36,311 bases of DNA from Immundisolibacter sp. (GCF_041601295.1 NZ_JBFIII010000015.1:1-36311); one strand, 5' to 3'. Shown: positions 23,944 through 32,273, counted from the stretch's first letter. Notes: generated by a model from the sequence alone, not told the origin. Numbers and translations: made by a program.

Positions 23944-24996
23944 TCAGCGCAGTGCCGGCATTACGTCGCGCGCGAACAATTGCAGGGTCCGCGCCACCTG
24001 CCACTCGGCCTGGCCGCCGAAGTCGGCCATCAGGGACAGCTCCTGGAAATCGTAATAGCGCTCGCGAAAACGCTGCAACCAGGCGATGAACTGGTCAGGC
24101 GTGCCGGCAAACGCAATGTCGTTGGCCAGCACCGACTCGAAGGTGTATTCCTTCATCTGGTTAAGGAAGCCACCGGCGTAGAAGTGAAACCCACCCCCGC
24201 GCAGGCGCTCCTTGACCTCCTCGCCGTTGATCGACTCCTGCGGCACCACCAGGTTGGCGTAGCTGCGCATCATCGGCTCGCGTGCCTCGCCCAGTGCGGT
24301 CGCTTCGTCGTCGGCCAGGAATACCGGCACCACCAGGCCCACCTGCGGTGCATGACCGGCCTCCTTGGCCGCCGCCGCATAGGCATTGACCGCCTCGACG
24401 AACAGCGGCGGCGGCGCCGCGCCGACCACCACGCCACCACCACGGCGCCCGGCATCTCCGAACACGCGTGCACTGGTGCCGGTCTGAAACACCTTGAGCT
24501 TGGCCTGCAAGGGCTTGGGCACGACCTGGATATCGCGGACCGAATAGTGCTTGCCCTCGAAGGAGAAGCGCTCGTTCCCCCAGGCGAGCTGCAGGATTTC
24601 CAGCGACTCCTCGTACAGACCGATGCTGTCGCTCATCGGGATGCTTGCCGGGTCGTACAGCCAGCCATGGCCCCGCCCGACGCCGACTTCCAGCCGGCCG
24701 TCGGTCAGGTGGTCACACTGGGCAATCTCGCCGGCCAGCACCATCGGGTTGTGTACCGGCAGGGTGTGGCACATGGCGCGGAACCGGATATTGCGCGTCC
24801 GCTGGGCCGCCGCCGCAAAGAACGCCAGCGGATTGACCGAGATGGAAAAGGTCGGAAAAAAGTGGTGCTCCAGTGCCATGAAGACTTCATAGCCCAACGC
24901 GTCCCCCAGTTCGACGCTGCGCAGCGTCTCGTCGTAGCGCTGCTTGTAATTGGCCCCTGGCGAGGCCTGGATTTCGTTATAGATGCCGAATTTCAC
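23944..24996 (-). CDS. LLM-class (luciferase-like) flavin-dependent oxidoreductase
   Basis: 350-aa TIM-barrel enzyme of the bacterial luciferase-like family. It opens with KFGIYNEIQ, then has EVFMALEHHFFP, RIRF-like RNIRFRAM, HNPMVLAGEIAQCDHLTDGRLEVGVGRGHG and the YEESLEILQLAW helix typical of these monooxygenases. They use reduced FMN (or F420) to oxidise or reduce small organic molecules; a flavin reductase partner is not seen nearby. GTG 24996 is preceded by GAGGAG at suitable spacing. The gene is 10 bases downstream of the Rieske oxygenase gene and thus in its operon. Confidence 0.85.
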   Translation of the reverse strand: MKFGIYNEIQASPGANYKQRYDETLRSVELGDALGYEVFMALEHHFFPTFSISVNPLAFFAAAAQRTRNIRFRAMCHTLPVHNPMVLAGEIAQCDHLTDGRLEVGVGRGHGWLYDPASIPMSDSIGLYEESLEILQLAWGNERFSFEGKHYSVRDIQVVPKPLQAKLKVFQTGTSARVFGDAGRRGGGVVVGAAPPPLFVEAVNAYAAAAKEAGHAPQVGLVVPVFLADDEATALGEAREPMMRSYANLVVPQESINGEEVKERLRGGGFHFYAGGFLNQMKEYTFESVLANDIAFAGTPDQFIAWLQRFRERYYDFQELSLMADFGGQAEWQVARTLQLFARDVMPALR

Positions 24997-25006
24997 GTCT
25001 TGCTCC

Positions 25007-26212
25007 TCAGGGGCTGGTCAACCGTTCCACGGTCCGGTAAAGGTGGCGCACCGCGGCTTCCTGGTCGGACAGGGTGATGCTGCGGATAGCGCCGGAATTG
25101 AGAGACTTCTGTGTCACCTCGTTGGTGTACAGATCCTCGCGCGACAGGTCGCGCAGTACGATCTTGCTGAATTCCTGGCTGATCATCTCCGCCGCCGATT
25201 TCGGCTTCGGGAAGTAATACGCCAGCTCGTACACGGTCTCGTTTTGCGACACCGGCCAGAAAGCGTCCAGGTAGTACCAGCCGGCGCCGACATTGATGCG
25301 CGAGAACGGGAACACAACGTTCAGCTCGAAGCCCCAGTCGTCGCTTTTGTCCTGCTGGGTACCCGGATAGGCACCGCGACCACCCGTGCCCTGGGTGAAC
25401 GTGGAACCGAACTTGAAGGCGATCTGCTCGGTCGGCGACAGATCATGAGCCGGGTTGCCAGGTACCGACAGGTGCTGGTTGCCGTTCGGCTGCAATTTCA
25501 TGTGGCTGATGTTGCAGTACGGATTGTCGGTTCCGGTAAACGCGTCCGGGGCCGAGCGCTTGTGCACGAAGGCCACGTGGTAACCCTCCTGGAAGGCGTT
25601 CATGGTCACCTTCCAGTTGGCGTTGACGTGATACCGCCAGCGTCCCGCGCAAATCATCTCGTCAAATGGGAACGGCTTCAGGTCCTGATTGAAGTCCCCC
25701 ATCGCCTGTTCCAGGGTCTGCCGGGGCGTCGCGTCGAGGTTCACGAACAGGAAACCAGCCCAGGTATCCAGGTGCAGCGGCGGCAAGCCCATCTGCGATT
25801 TGTCGAAGTCGAAGAACTGGCCCTCGTCCGGCACGAACTGCACCGTGCCGTCGGTGGCGTAGGTCCAACCGTGGAAATCGCACTGCCAACCCTTGACGCA
25901 CCCATCGGCGGCACGCACCAGGCGGTTTCCGCGATGGGTGCATATGTTATGGAACGCGCGCAGCTGGCCATCCGCGCCACGCGCAACAATGACCGAGACC
26001 CCGAGCACCTCGATGTCGCGAACGAAAAAATCTCCCGGATTGGGCAGTTCATCGGCCCGCTTGAGCAGGTTGAACCACTGATGACGGAAGATCGCCTCGC
26101 GCTCGCGCTCGAAGAACTCGGGCGTGATCACGGTAGCCGTGCTCACCGGGCCGGTATCCAGACCAAAGGCCTGGGTGTGCCCGCATTTTGGCCGTCCGCT
26201 GGGTGCGTTCAT
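25007..26212 (-). CDS. Aromatic-ring-type Rieske oxygenase, alpha subunit
   Basis: 401-aa Rieske non-haem iron oxygenase. The [2Fe-2S] ligands are in CTHRGN (Cys91, His93) and CDFHGW (Cys111, His114). The mononuclear iron site follows in NAFQEGYHVAFVH (Glu209 region, His212, His217). This E-x-Y-H arrangement occurs in several monooxygenase or demethylase-type members as well as ring-hydroxylating enzymes, so the substrate cannot be fixed. No beta subunit, ferredoxin or reductase gene is in the window, so electrons must come from elsewhere. AAGGAGG precedes ATG 26212. It is the first gene of a compact minus-strand operon with the LLM enzyme. Confidence 0.87.
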   Translation of the reverse strand: MNAPSGRPKCGHTQAFGLDTGPVSTATVITPEFFEREREAIFRHQWFNLLKRADELPNPGDFFVRDIEVLGVSVIVARGADGQLRAFHNICTHRGNRLVRAADGCVKGWQCDFHGWTYATDGTVQFVPDEGQFFDFDKSQMGLPPLHLDTWAGFLFVNLDATPRQTLEQAMGDFNQDLKPFPFDEMICAGRWRYHVNANWKVTMNAFQEGYHVAFVHKRSAPDAFTGTDNPYCNISHMKLQPNGNQHLSVPGNPAHDLSPTEQIAFKFGSTFTQGTGGRGAYPGTQQDKSDDWGFELNVVFPFSRINVGAGWYYLDAFWPVSQNETVYELAYYFPKPKSAAEMISQEFSKIVLRDLSREDLYTNEVTQKSLNSGAIRSITLSDQEAAVRHLYRTVERLTSP

Positions 26213-26246
26213 GTCCCCTCCTTGCCTCGTTGCTCGTACTGCATGT

Positions 26247-26258
26247 GTCTGGCCAGAC
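26247..26258. promoter_or_regulatory. 12-base palindrome upstream of the Rieske gene
   Basis: GTCTGGCCAGAC is a perfect palindrome 35 bases ahead of the Rieske oxygenase start codon, in the 154-base gap to the alpha-hydroxy-acid oxidase gene. It could be an operator half-pair for a dimeric regulator, or chance in GC-rich DNA. No regulator gene is nearby. Confidence 0.3.
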
Positions 26259-26366
26259 CGGTGATCGTTTATCCGAAGTCCCGGAAATCTATCATGGGCG
26301 ATACACGCTGGTCGCCTGACCGCCTGGCATCACTCACGGCAGCAGATGCCACCGAGTGACGCGGAC

Positions 26367-27500
26367 CTAAACCCGACGCACCGTATCCGGTCGCACCGCT
26401 GAGGCTCGCGAGTTACCCGACAGCGCCATGGCAATGTCCAGCTCCTGGCGCAGGATGGCGAGTACACGCTCAACACCCGGCTGACCGTCAGCCGCCAGGC
26501 CATACAACGCGGCCTTGCCGATCATGCAGGCCCGGGCACCGAGTGCCAGCGCCTTGAGCACGTCGCCGCCGCGACGAATGCCGCCGTCCAGAATCACTTC
26601 GGCGGCTCCGGCCACCGCGTCGACAACCTCGGCCAATACGCTGATGGTTGACGGCGCGCCATCAAGCTGGCGGCCGCCATGATTGGAAACGATGATGGCG
26701 TCTACGCCGCAGGCCACCGCCTGGCGGGCATCGTCCGGGTGCAGAATGCCCTTGACCACCAGCGGCAGGTCCCACTCCTGACGCAGCCAGGTCAGATCGT
26801 CCCAGTGAATGCTCGGATCGATCTGCGTATTCATGAAGGTGCTGAGCGCCACCACATCGCTGCTGTGACCGCCCCAGCCCACCAGATTGCCGATGGTCAT
26901 GTTGCGATGCGGCAGCATGCGCCGCAGCCATCTGGGGTGACGCAACAAATCGACGGCAGTGCGCCGGTTAAAGCGCGGCGGCACGGTAAAGCCGTTTCTG
27001 ATGTCCTTTTCCCGCTTGCCGCCGCGGGTCAAATCCACGGTTACCACCAGGGCGCGGTAACCGGCTTCGCGCGCCCGACCCACCAGGCTGCGCATGAGCT
27101 CCCGGTCGCGAAAGATATACAGCTGGAACCACAGGTTTTCCGGGGCCGCCGTCGCCACCGCCTCAAGCGGGTGGGTCGCCGCGGTGGACAGTACACAGGG
27201 AATACCTGCCGACTTTGCCGCCCGGGCCAGCGCCAGCTCGCCCTCGGGCCGCACCACACCACACAAGCCCATGGGCGCGATCACCAGCGGCATCGCGATC
27301 TGCTCGCCCAGCAGGGTGGTGCCAAGCTCAACATTGGCGACGTTGGTCAATACCCGCGGGGCGAAGCGCAGGGACTCGAAATCGGCGCAATTGGCGCGCA
27401 GCGTGGTCTCCCGCTCGGAACCGCCGTCGACAAAATCGAATATCATGCGCGGCAAGTAGGCTTGCGCAGCGGCGCGAAAGGCATCAACGCTGGCGATCAT
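26367..27500 (-). CDS. FMN-dependent alpha-hydroxy-acid oxidase/dehydrogenase
   Basis: 377-aa TIM-barrel flavoprotein of the glycolate oxidase / lactate and mandelate dehydrogenase family. Seen are FDFVDGGSERETTLRAN, PMGLCGVVRPEGELALARAA, the WFQLYIF strand, VDLTRGGKREKD, the active-site SNHGGRQLDGAPST with the catalytic His and Arg, and DGGIRRGGDVLKALALGA. It oxidises an L-2-hydroxy acid to the 2-oxo acid; a mandelate-like aromatic substrate would fit the cluster (inference). Electrons might pass to the nearby cytochrome c. ATG 27500 was selected over a longer frame to 27572 because GGGGGAG lies just before it and the domain begins there. Confidence 0.86.
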   Translation of the reverse strand: MIASVDAFRAAAQAYLPRMIFDFVDGGSERETTLRANCADFESLRFAPRVLTNVANVELGTTLLGEQIAMPLVIAPMGLCGVVRPEGELALARAAKSAGIPCVLSTAATHPLEAVATAAPENLWFQLYIFRDRELMRSLVGRAREAGYRALVVTVDLTRGGKREKDIRNGFTVPPRFNRRTAVDLLRHPRWLRRMLPHRNMTIGNLVGWGGHSSDVVALSTFMNTQIDPSIHWDDLTWLRQEWDLPLVVKGILHPDDARQAVACGVDAIIVSNHGGRQLDGAPSTISVLAEVVDAVAGAAEVILDGGIRRGGDVLKALALGARACMIGKAALYGLAADGQPGVERVLAILRQELDIAMALSGNSRASAVRPDTVRRV

Positions 27501-27517
27501 GGCTCCCCCGGGAGACC

Positions 27518-27877
27518 TCAAGGCTGGCGCAGCTGGCCGGCCTTGGCCAGCCGGTCCAGGTAGGTCTGCCACAGAGTGTCGTGCTGGGTGCCCAGACGAT
27601 ACAAGTAGTCGAAGCTGAACAAGCCACTGTCGTGCCCGTCCGAGAAGGTGATTTGCAGCGCGTAATGGCCGATTGGCGCCAGCGCGGTGATGCCGACATC
27701 CTGCTTGCCGGCGACCAGCACGCCCGGTCCTGGACCATGGCCCTGCACCTCGGCAGAGGGCGAGTGCACGCGCAGGTACTCGGCCGGCAGTTGAAACACC
27801 TGGTCATCGGCAAACCGGACTTCCAGACTGCGCGCCGCCTTGTGCAGAATGATGTCAACGAGGTCCGGGGCGGCCAT
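27518..27877 (-). CDS. DUF971-domain protein
   Basis: 119-aa protein of the DUF971 / gamma-butyrobetaine-hydroxylase N-terminal-like family. It has DIILHKAARSLEVRFADDQVFQLPAEYLRVHSPSAEV followed by GITALAPIGHYALQITFSDGHDSGLFSFDYLY, the order of conserved blocks in this family. In other proteins it is a small metal-binding module or an Fe-S-related accessory factor; its role here is not known. ATG 27877 overlaps the stop of the phosphatase gene by one base (TGATG), so the pair is translationally coupled. Confidence 0.8.
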   Translation of the reverse strand: MAAPDLVDIILHKAARSLEVRFADDQVFQLPAEYLRVHSPSAEVQGHGPGPGVLVAGKQDVGITALAPIGHYALQITFSDGHDSGLFSFDYLYRLGTQHDTLWQTYLDRLAKAGQLRQP

Positions 27878-28560
27878 CAGGCACTCCAGCGCTGGCACAG
27901 GGCGAGCAATTGCACCGGAGAGTCGATACAGGCGTCCGCGCCCCATTGATCCGGCTTCTCGCCGGGGGCGATGTAACCGTAAGCCGCCACCACCGTGCGG
28001 GTTCCAGCGGCGCGACCGGCCTCGATATCGCGCCGGTCATCCCCCACAAACACGCAGGCCGCCGGCGCCACACCCAGGCGCGCACAGGCCAGCAGCACGC
28101 CCTCCGGGTCGGGCTTGGGGCGGCTGACGTGGTCCGGCGTAATCAGGCAGTCCGCATCCGGCGACACACCCAGCGCTCGCAACAAGGGCGATGCAAAGCG
28201 CTCGATCTTGTTGGTCACCACACCGAACTTGAAACCCTGGCCGCGCAGCGCCGCAAGTACCGGCCCGAAACCATCGAACAGCCGCGCCTCACGCGCGCAG
28301 CAGTCCTCGTAAATCTCAAGAAAACGATCGCGCAGGCCACCATATCGGGCGTCCTGCACGTCTAGATCAAACCCCCGCCCCAGCAGCCCGCGCGCGCCTT
28401 GCGACACGTACGGGCGCAGCTCGGCCGTCGCCAGCGCGGGTAGGCCATGCTCGGCCCGCAGCGTGTTCAGCGCCCGCGCCAGGTCAGCGGCGGTATCGGC
28501 CAGCGTGCCGTCCAGGTCCAGCAATACAGCGGCCAGACCCGCGACGACAGGCGGTGCCAT
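27877..28560 (-). CDS. HAD-superfamily phosphatase, phosphoglycolate phosphatase-like
   Basis: 227-aa HAD hydrolase. Motif I is LLDLDGTLADT (nucleophile and acid Asp), motif II VVTNK, motif III Lys in RPKPDP, motif IV VFVGDDRRDIEAG. The cap domain between motifs I and II is of the Gph type, with a GLRDRFLEIYEDCC helix. It removes phosphate from 2-phosphoglycolate or a similar small phosphoester. ATG 28560 forms a TGATG overlap with the PdxA-like gene upstream. Its link to the pathway may be incidental, as Gph-like genes often lie in operons of unrelated function. Confidence 0.84.
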   Translation of the reverse strand: MAPPVVAGLAAVLLDLDGTLADTAADLARALNTLRAEHGLPALATAELRPYVSQGARGLLGRGFDLDVQDARYGGLRDRFLEIYEDCCAREARLFDGFGPVLAALRGQGFKFGVVTNKIERFASPLLRALGVSPDADCLITPDHVSRPKPDPEGVLLACARLGVAPAACVFVGDDRRDIEAGRAAGTRTVVAAYGYIAPGEKPDQWGADACIDSPVQLLALCQRWSA

Positions 28561-29549
28561 CACGCTACGGCAGGCTCCCGATAAAAACCGCGACCACCCG
28601 CGAGGCTGGCGGCCTGGCGCATGGCGGTCAAAATCATCTCGTGGCTGGCGATACCCTTGCCGACGATATCGAACGCGGTGCCGTGGGCCACCGACATATG
28701 GATATACGGCGTTCCCAGGATCATGGCGCAGTTGCCGACGAAGCCCCAGGTCTTGACCGCGATGTGGCCCTGGTCGTGGAACATGGCCAGCACCACGTCG
28801 TACTCGCCATCGATGCACCAGCGGAACACGCTGTCCGGCGAGGACGGGCCGGTCACATTGATGCCCTCGGCTTTGGCCTGCTCGACACCCGGCGCGATCT
28901 GGGTCTTATCCTCTTCCCCATACGCATGGGCGTTCAGGCCGGCCACCACGATACGCGGGTTGGGAATGCCCCAGCGCGTGAAGTCGTCGTGGATAGTGCG
29001 CAGCGCCTTGTAGACCAGGTCCGGCGCGATGATGTCGCACACCTGACGCAGCGGAATGTGGTCGGTCAGATGCACCACCCGCAGCGGGCCGGTGATCAGG
29101 AACAGGTAGGTCTTGCCGGTTTCGACGCTGATCACCTGGTCCAGCTTGCCGGCCATCTTGAGCGCATCGGTGTTGATCGGACCCATGATGGTGCCCTGCA
29201 CCTTGCCGGTCAGGGCCAGGTCGTCCATTTCCTTCAGCCAGGCAGCGGTGGCAAGACCGCATGCGGCGTTGGCCTTGGCCGGGGTAATGTCCTTCGGATC
29301 CAGTTGACCGGTGTCGTAAACGTCGATCACGCTGGGGTCCAGCCCAGCCTGATCCACAGAATCGACGCGGCGCACCTTCAACTTCAGACCCAGTTGATCG
29401 ACCGCGCTCTGCACCGATTCCGTACAACCCACCACCACCGGCCGGCAGGCCGCGTACATGTCGCCCAGCGCCAGGGACTTGACCACTACTTCCGGGCCGA
29501 TACCACATGGATCACCGGTCATGGTCGCAACTACGGGTTTGTTTTGCAT
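28560..29549 (-). CDS. PdxA-family dehydrogenase (4-hydroxythreonine-phosphate or TphB-like)
   Basis: 329-aa member of the PdxA family of NAD-dependent oxidative decarboxylases. It has MTGDPCGIGPEVVVK near the N-terminus, a LTDHIPLRQV metal-ligand His, AGLNAHAYGEE with a second His, DSVFRWCIDGEYDVVLAMFHDQGHIAVK with the third, and SVAHGTAFDIVGKG. PdxA makes an intermediate of vitamin B6; a related branch (TphB type) dehydrogenates aromatic dihydrodiol carboxylates. Being in an operon with catabolic enzymes and near a Rieske oxygenase, and lacking B6 neighbours, the second role is favoured by inference. GAGGAG sits 10 bases before ATG 29549. Confidence 0.82.
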   Translation of the reverse strand: MQNKPVVATMTGDPCGIGPEVVVKSLALGDMYAACRPVVVGCTESVQSAVDQLGLKLKVRRVDSVDQAGLDPSVIDVYDTGQLDPKDITPAKANAACGLATAAWLKEMDDLALTGKVQGTIMGPINTDALKMAGKLDQVISVETGKTYLFLITGPLRVVHLTDHIPLRQVCDIIAPDLVYKALRTIHDDFTRWGIPNPRIVVAGLNAHAYGEEDKTQIAPGVEQAKAEGINVTGPSSPDSVFRWCIDGEYDVVLAMFHDQGHIAVKTWGFVGNCAMILGTPYIHMSVAHGTAFDIVGKGIASHEMILTAMRQAASLAGGRGFYREPAVA

Positions 29550-29682
29550 GATGTGTTTCTCCTCGGCGCGACGCCCGGGCCGCCGCAAATTCTGGTTCTA
29601 GGATTAAAAGGCTCAGGTAACAGCGCCAGGGCCGGCACGCACAATCCCGGCCAGACCCAAGCGCCGAAAAATCTCGGTCGGT

Positions 29683-30072
29683 TCAGTCGTTCCTGACCAG
29701 GGCCAGCTTCCTGAACAAGGCCTTGACGTCGTATTCAACCTTGTTGTCCACCACCGCCGCGACGTGGTTCAGAGTACACAGCAGGTTGAACTTCTGGCCG
29801 TGGATCATATAGCCGTCTACCGGCATCAAGCTGAACGGGTTCGAACTGCGGTCGCGGTAGTAGTCGATCTCCAGTACGCCCTTGATGCTAAGGCCCATGG
29901 CCTCGGCCGACAGCATCATCTGGCGCGCGCGTTCCTCGTTTTCCAGGCCGAGAAATTCGGCCAGTCGCGCCGGGTAGGCGATGGCGTCCTGGAAACGCGA
30001 CTGCTGCCAGCGCAGCGCGCCGATCACGCCGTCCATTTCCATCAGATCCTGCAATTTCAACGGTTCAGACAT
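29683..30072 (-). CDS. Small protein resembling DUF2173
   Basis: 129-aa soluble protein. It begins LKLQDLMEMDGVIGALRW, followed by a helix LGLENEERARQMMLSAEAMG and a C-terminal VDGYMIHGQKFNLLCTLNHVAAVVDN...DVKALFRKLA. This alternation recalls the DUF2173/roadblock-like fold, but I am not certain of the match. It lies 133 bases upstream of the PdxA-like gene on the same strand and 199 bases from the divergent crotonase gene. ATG 30072 has only a distant GGAG. Function unknown. Confidence 0.6.
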   Translation of the reverse strand: MSEPLKLQDLMEMDGVIGALRWQQSRFQDAIAYPARLAEFLGLENEERARQMMLSAEAMGLSIKGVLEIDYYRDRSSNPFSLMPVDGYMIHGQKFNLLCTLNHVAAVVDNKVEYDVKALFRKLALVRND

Positions 30073-30271
30073 GACGCTTTGCTACTCCAAATGTTGTGCA
30101 CGGGCGCGTGGCCCGAACAATTCGATCGACCGTTGCTACGCATGGTAGTGCAGCAGCCCGGTCAGCTGCTACCGCAAACCAGCAAACTGTCCCTGCCTAA
30201 CGATCGTTATGGTTAAATTACCGTCCCGCCGATTGCGGGCAGTCCATTCACCGAGCCTTAAGGGGGCCTCC
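30073..30271. promoter_or_regulatory. Divergent control region of the two catabolic arms
   Basis: 199-base gap between minus-strand and plus-strand catabolic genes, hence likely to hold both promoters. It contains the perfect palindrome TAACGATCGTTA at 30198-30209, 63 bases ahead of the crotonase start and immediately followed by the AT-rich GGTTAAATTACC, and a small hairpin CCCGC/GCGGG at 30225-30239. A perfect TAACG-AT-CGTTA palindrome is the kind of site bound by TetR-type regulators of acyl-CoA and aromatic catabolism. Confidence 0.5.
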
Positions 30272-31093
30272 ATGTCCAGTTACGAGTGCATCAATTTCAG
30301 CATCGACGGCGACGTCGCCACCATCCAGTTCAACCGCCCGGAAAAGAAGAACTGCATGAGCCCCACTCTGCACAACAACGTGCGCAACGCCCTGGTGGAG
30401 GCGGAAAAGGCGCGCGTCAAGGTGCTGGTAATCACCGGCATCAAGGACGCGTTTTGCGCCGGCATGGACCTGGAGCAATGCTTCTTCGAGCCGTTCGACG
30501 ACCCAGAGCGCATGGCCGCCATCAACGCTGACGTGTTCACCTGGTTCCAGCATCTGAAGAAATTCCCGGCGGTCACCATCGCCAAGGTCAACGGCTGGTG
30601 CTTCGGCGGCGGCATGGAACTGGCCGGCATCTGCGACATCGCCATCGTAGCCAACGAGTCCACCTGGGGCTTGTCCGAGGTCAACTTCGGCATCTTCCCG
30701 GGCGGCGGCACCTCGTGGGCCTACGCGCACAACATTCCGTCCCGCAAGAAGGCGCTGTACTACGGCCTGACCGGTGACACCTTCACCGGCAAACAGGCCG
30801 AGGAAATCGGCTACGCCACCAAGTCAGTGCCGCTGGCCGAGCTCGACGCCGAGACCGACCGGGTGGTGAAAATGCTGACCCGCCTGGGCCGCACCGTGCT
30901 GCGCAAGACCAAGGAAGTCTACGAGAAGGTCAAGTGGATGGACTTCGAAACCGCCATCGACTACGAAATGGCCAAGCTGTGGGAACTGTCACGCGAGACC
31001 AACGACGACTGGGTCCGTACCGCGCTGGCCTCGTTCAAGCGGCGCGAGTTCAAGCCCGGCACACAGTCCTACAAACTCACGAAGGACGTCTGA
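30272..31093 (+). CDS. Hydroxycinnamoyl-CoA hydratase/lyase-like crotonase
   Basis: 273-aa enoyl-CoA hydratase/isomerase family member. It has NRPEKKNCMSPTLH, the oxyanion-hole DAFCAGMDLEQCF, the second oxyanion loop VNGWCFGGGMELAGICDIAI, GLSEVNFGIFPGG with the catalytic-site Glu, and a C-terminal TGDTFTGKQAEEIGYATKSVPLAEL. The NGWCFGGG and ALYYGLTGDTF blocks are those of p-hydroxycinnamoyl-CoA hydratase/lyase, which cuts feruloyl- or coumaroyl-CoA to the aldehyde and acetyl-CoA. AAGGGGG precedes ATG 30272. The acyl-CoA dehydrogenase starts 3 bases after its stop, so they form one operon. Confidence 0.83.
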   Translation: MSSYECINFSIDGDVATIQFNRPEKKNCMSPTLHNNVRNALVEAEKARVKVLVITGIKDAFCAGMDLEQCFFEPFDDPERMAAINADVFTWFQHLKKFPAVTIAKVNGWCFGGGMELAGICDIAIVANESTWGLSEVNFGIFPGGGTSWAYAHNIPSRKKALYYGLTGDTFTGKQAEEIGYATKSVPLAELDAETDRVVKMLTRLGRTVLRKTKEVYEKVKWMDFETAIDYEMAKLWELSRETNDDWVRTALASFKRREFKPGTQSYKLTKDV

Positions 31094-31096
31094 GCC

Positions 31097-32254
31097 ATGG
31101 AGTTCGGGCTCAGCCAGGATCAACAGATGCTGGTCGACCTGTGCGAGAAGATCGCGCAGGGTTTCGAGGACAGCTACTGGCAGAAGATCGACGAAGAGTA
31201 CGGTTTTCCCCGGGAGTTCTGGACCACCCTGGTCGATCAGGGCTTGCTAGGCATCACCATTCCGGAGGAATACGGCGGCAGCGGCCTGGGCATGCTGGAC
31301 ATGTGCCTGGCCGCCGAGGCGCTGTCCAGCAACGGTGGCGACTGCGGCGGCATGTTCGTGGGCGGCCCGGTGTTTGGCGGCTGCCTGATTAACTCGGCCG
31401 GCACAGCGGAGCAAAAGGCCAACTACCTGCCCAAGATCGTCAAGGGCGAGCTGTGGGCCGGCGGGTTCACGGAACCGAACTCCGGCTCCAACATCACCAC
31501 TATCCGCACCGAAGCGCGCAAGGAGGATGGGCATTACCTGGTCAAGGGCCAGAAGATGTTCATCTCCAACATCAAGGTGGCCAGCCATATCGGCATCATG
31601 TGCCGCACCTCGCCGTATGACCCGGCGCGGCGCACCGAGGGTGTGTCCCTGCTGGTGGGTGACCTGCCGGGGCCGGGCATCGAGGCGCGGCCGCTCAAGA
31701 AGATGGGCAGCCACTTCATGGACACCAATGCGGTGTTCTTCGACGACTTCAAGGTTCCGCAAGAGAATCTGGTTGGCGAGGAAGGCAAGGGCTGGAAGGC
31801 GCTGTATGCAGTGCTCAATCCGGAGCGCCTGGCGATTGCCGCCAGCTGCATCGGCACCGGCAACTACCTGATCCGCAAGGCCGTTCAGTACGCCAGCGAG
31901 CGCTCCATCTGGGGCAAACCGCTGGCCACCCACCAGGGCTTGCAGTTTCCGTTGGCCGAAGCACGCATTCAGCTCGAATGCGCGCGCCTTAAGGTGTACG
32001 AAGCTGCCTGGCTGTACGACCAGGGCCGGGAATGCGGCGTGCAGGCCACCTCGGCCAAATACGCGGCGGCCCACGCCTCGCTGTACGCGGCCGATCGGGC
32101 CATCCAGACCCTGGGCGGTGCCGGCTACATCAGTGAGTCCGGGGTCGAGCGCCACTATCGGAACCTGCGCCTGAACCGCATTGCGCCGGTCACCGACGAG
32201 ATGACGCTCAACTACATTGCCCAGCATGACCTGGGGATGCCGCGCTCGTACTGA
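31097..32254 (+). CDS. Acyl-CoA dehydrogenase with atypical C-terminal active-site motif
   Basis: 385-aa FAD-dependent acyl-CoA dehydrogenase. It has WTTLVDQGLLGITIPEEYGGSGLGMLDM, the FAD loop GGFTEPNSGSN, VKGQKMFISN, FDDFKVPQENLVGEEGKGW, RSIWGKPLATHQGLQF and TLGGAGYISESGVERHYRNLR. At the site where many relatives carry I-x-E-G-T with the catalytic Glu, this protein has RIAPVTDEM, so that Glu is absent; a subset of family members place the base elsewhere. It would act on the CoA ester processed by its neighbours. ATG 31097 has GAGCC upstream and no better start. Confidence 0.86.
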   Translation: MEFGLSQDQQMLVDLCEKIAQGFEDSYWQKIDEEYGFPREFWTTLVDQGLLGITIPEEYGGSGLGMLDMCLAAEALSSNGGDCGGMFVGGPVFGGCLINSAGTAEQKANYLPKIVKGELWAGGFTEPNSGSNITTIRTEARKEDGHYLVKGQKMFISNIKVASHIGIMCRTSPYDPARRTEGVSLLVGDLPGPGIEARPLKKMGSHFMDTNAVFFDDFKVPQENLVGEEGKGWKALYAVLNPERLAIAASCIGTGNYLIRKAVQYASERSIWGKPLATHQGLQFPLAEARIQLECARLKVYEAAWLYDQGRECGVQATSAKYAAAHASLYAADRAIQTLGGAGYISESGVERHYRNLRLNRIAPVTDEMTLNYIAQHDLGMPRSY

Positions 32255-32273
32255 GCCCGGCAACCCTGTCGAA

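Noticed and set aside
24983..26359. 458-codon plus-strand open frame opposite the Rieske gene
   Set aside because: Covers the clearly functional Rieske reading frame; no domain or start signal.
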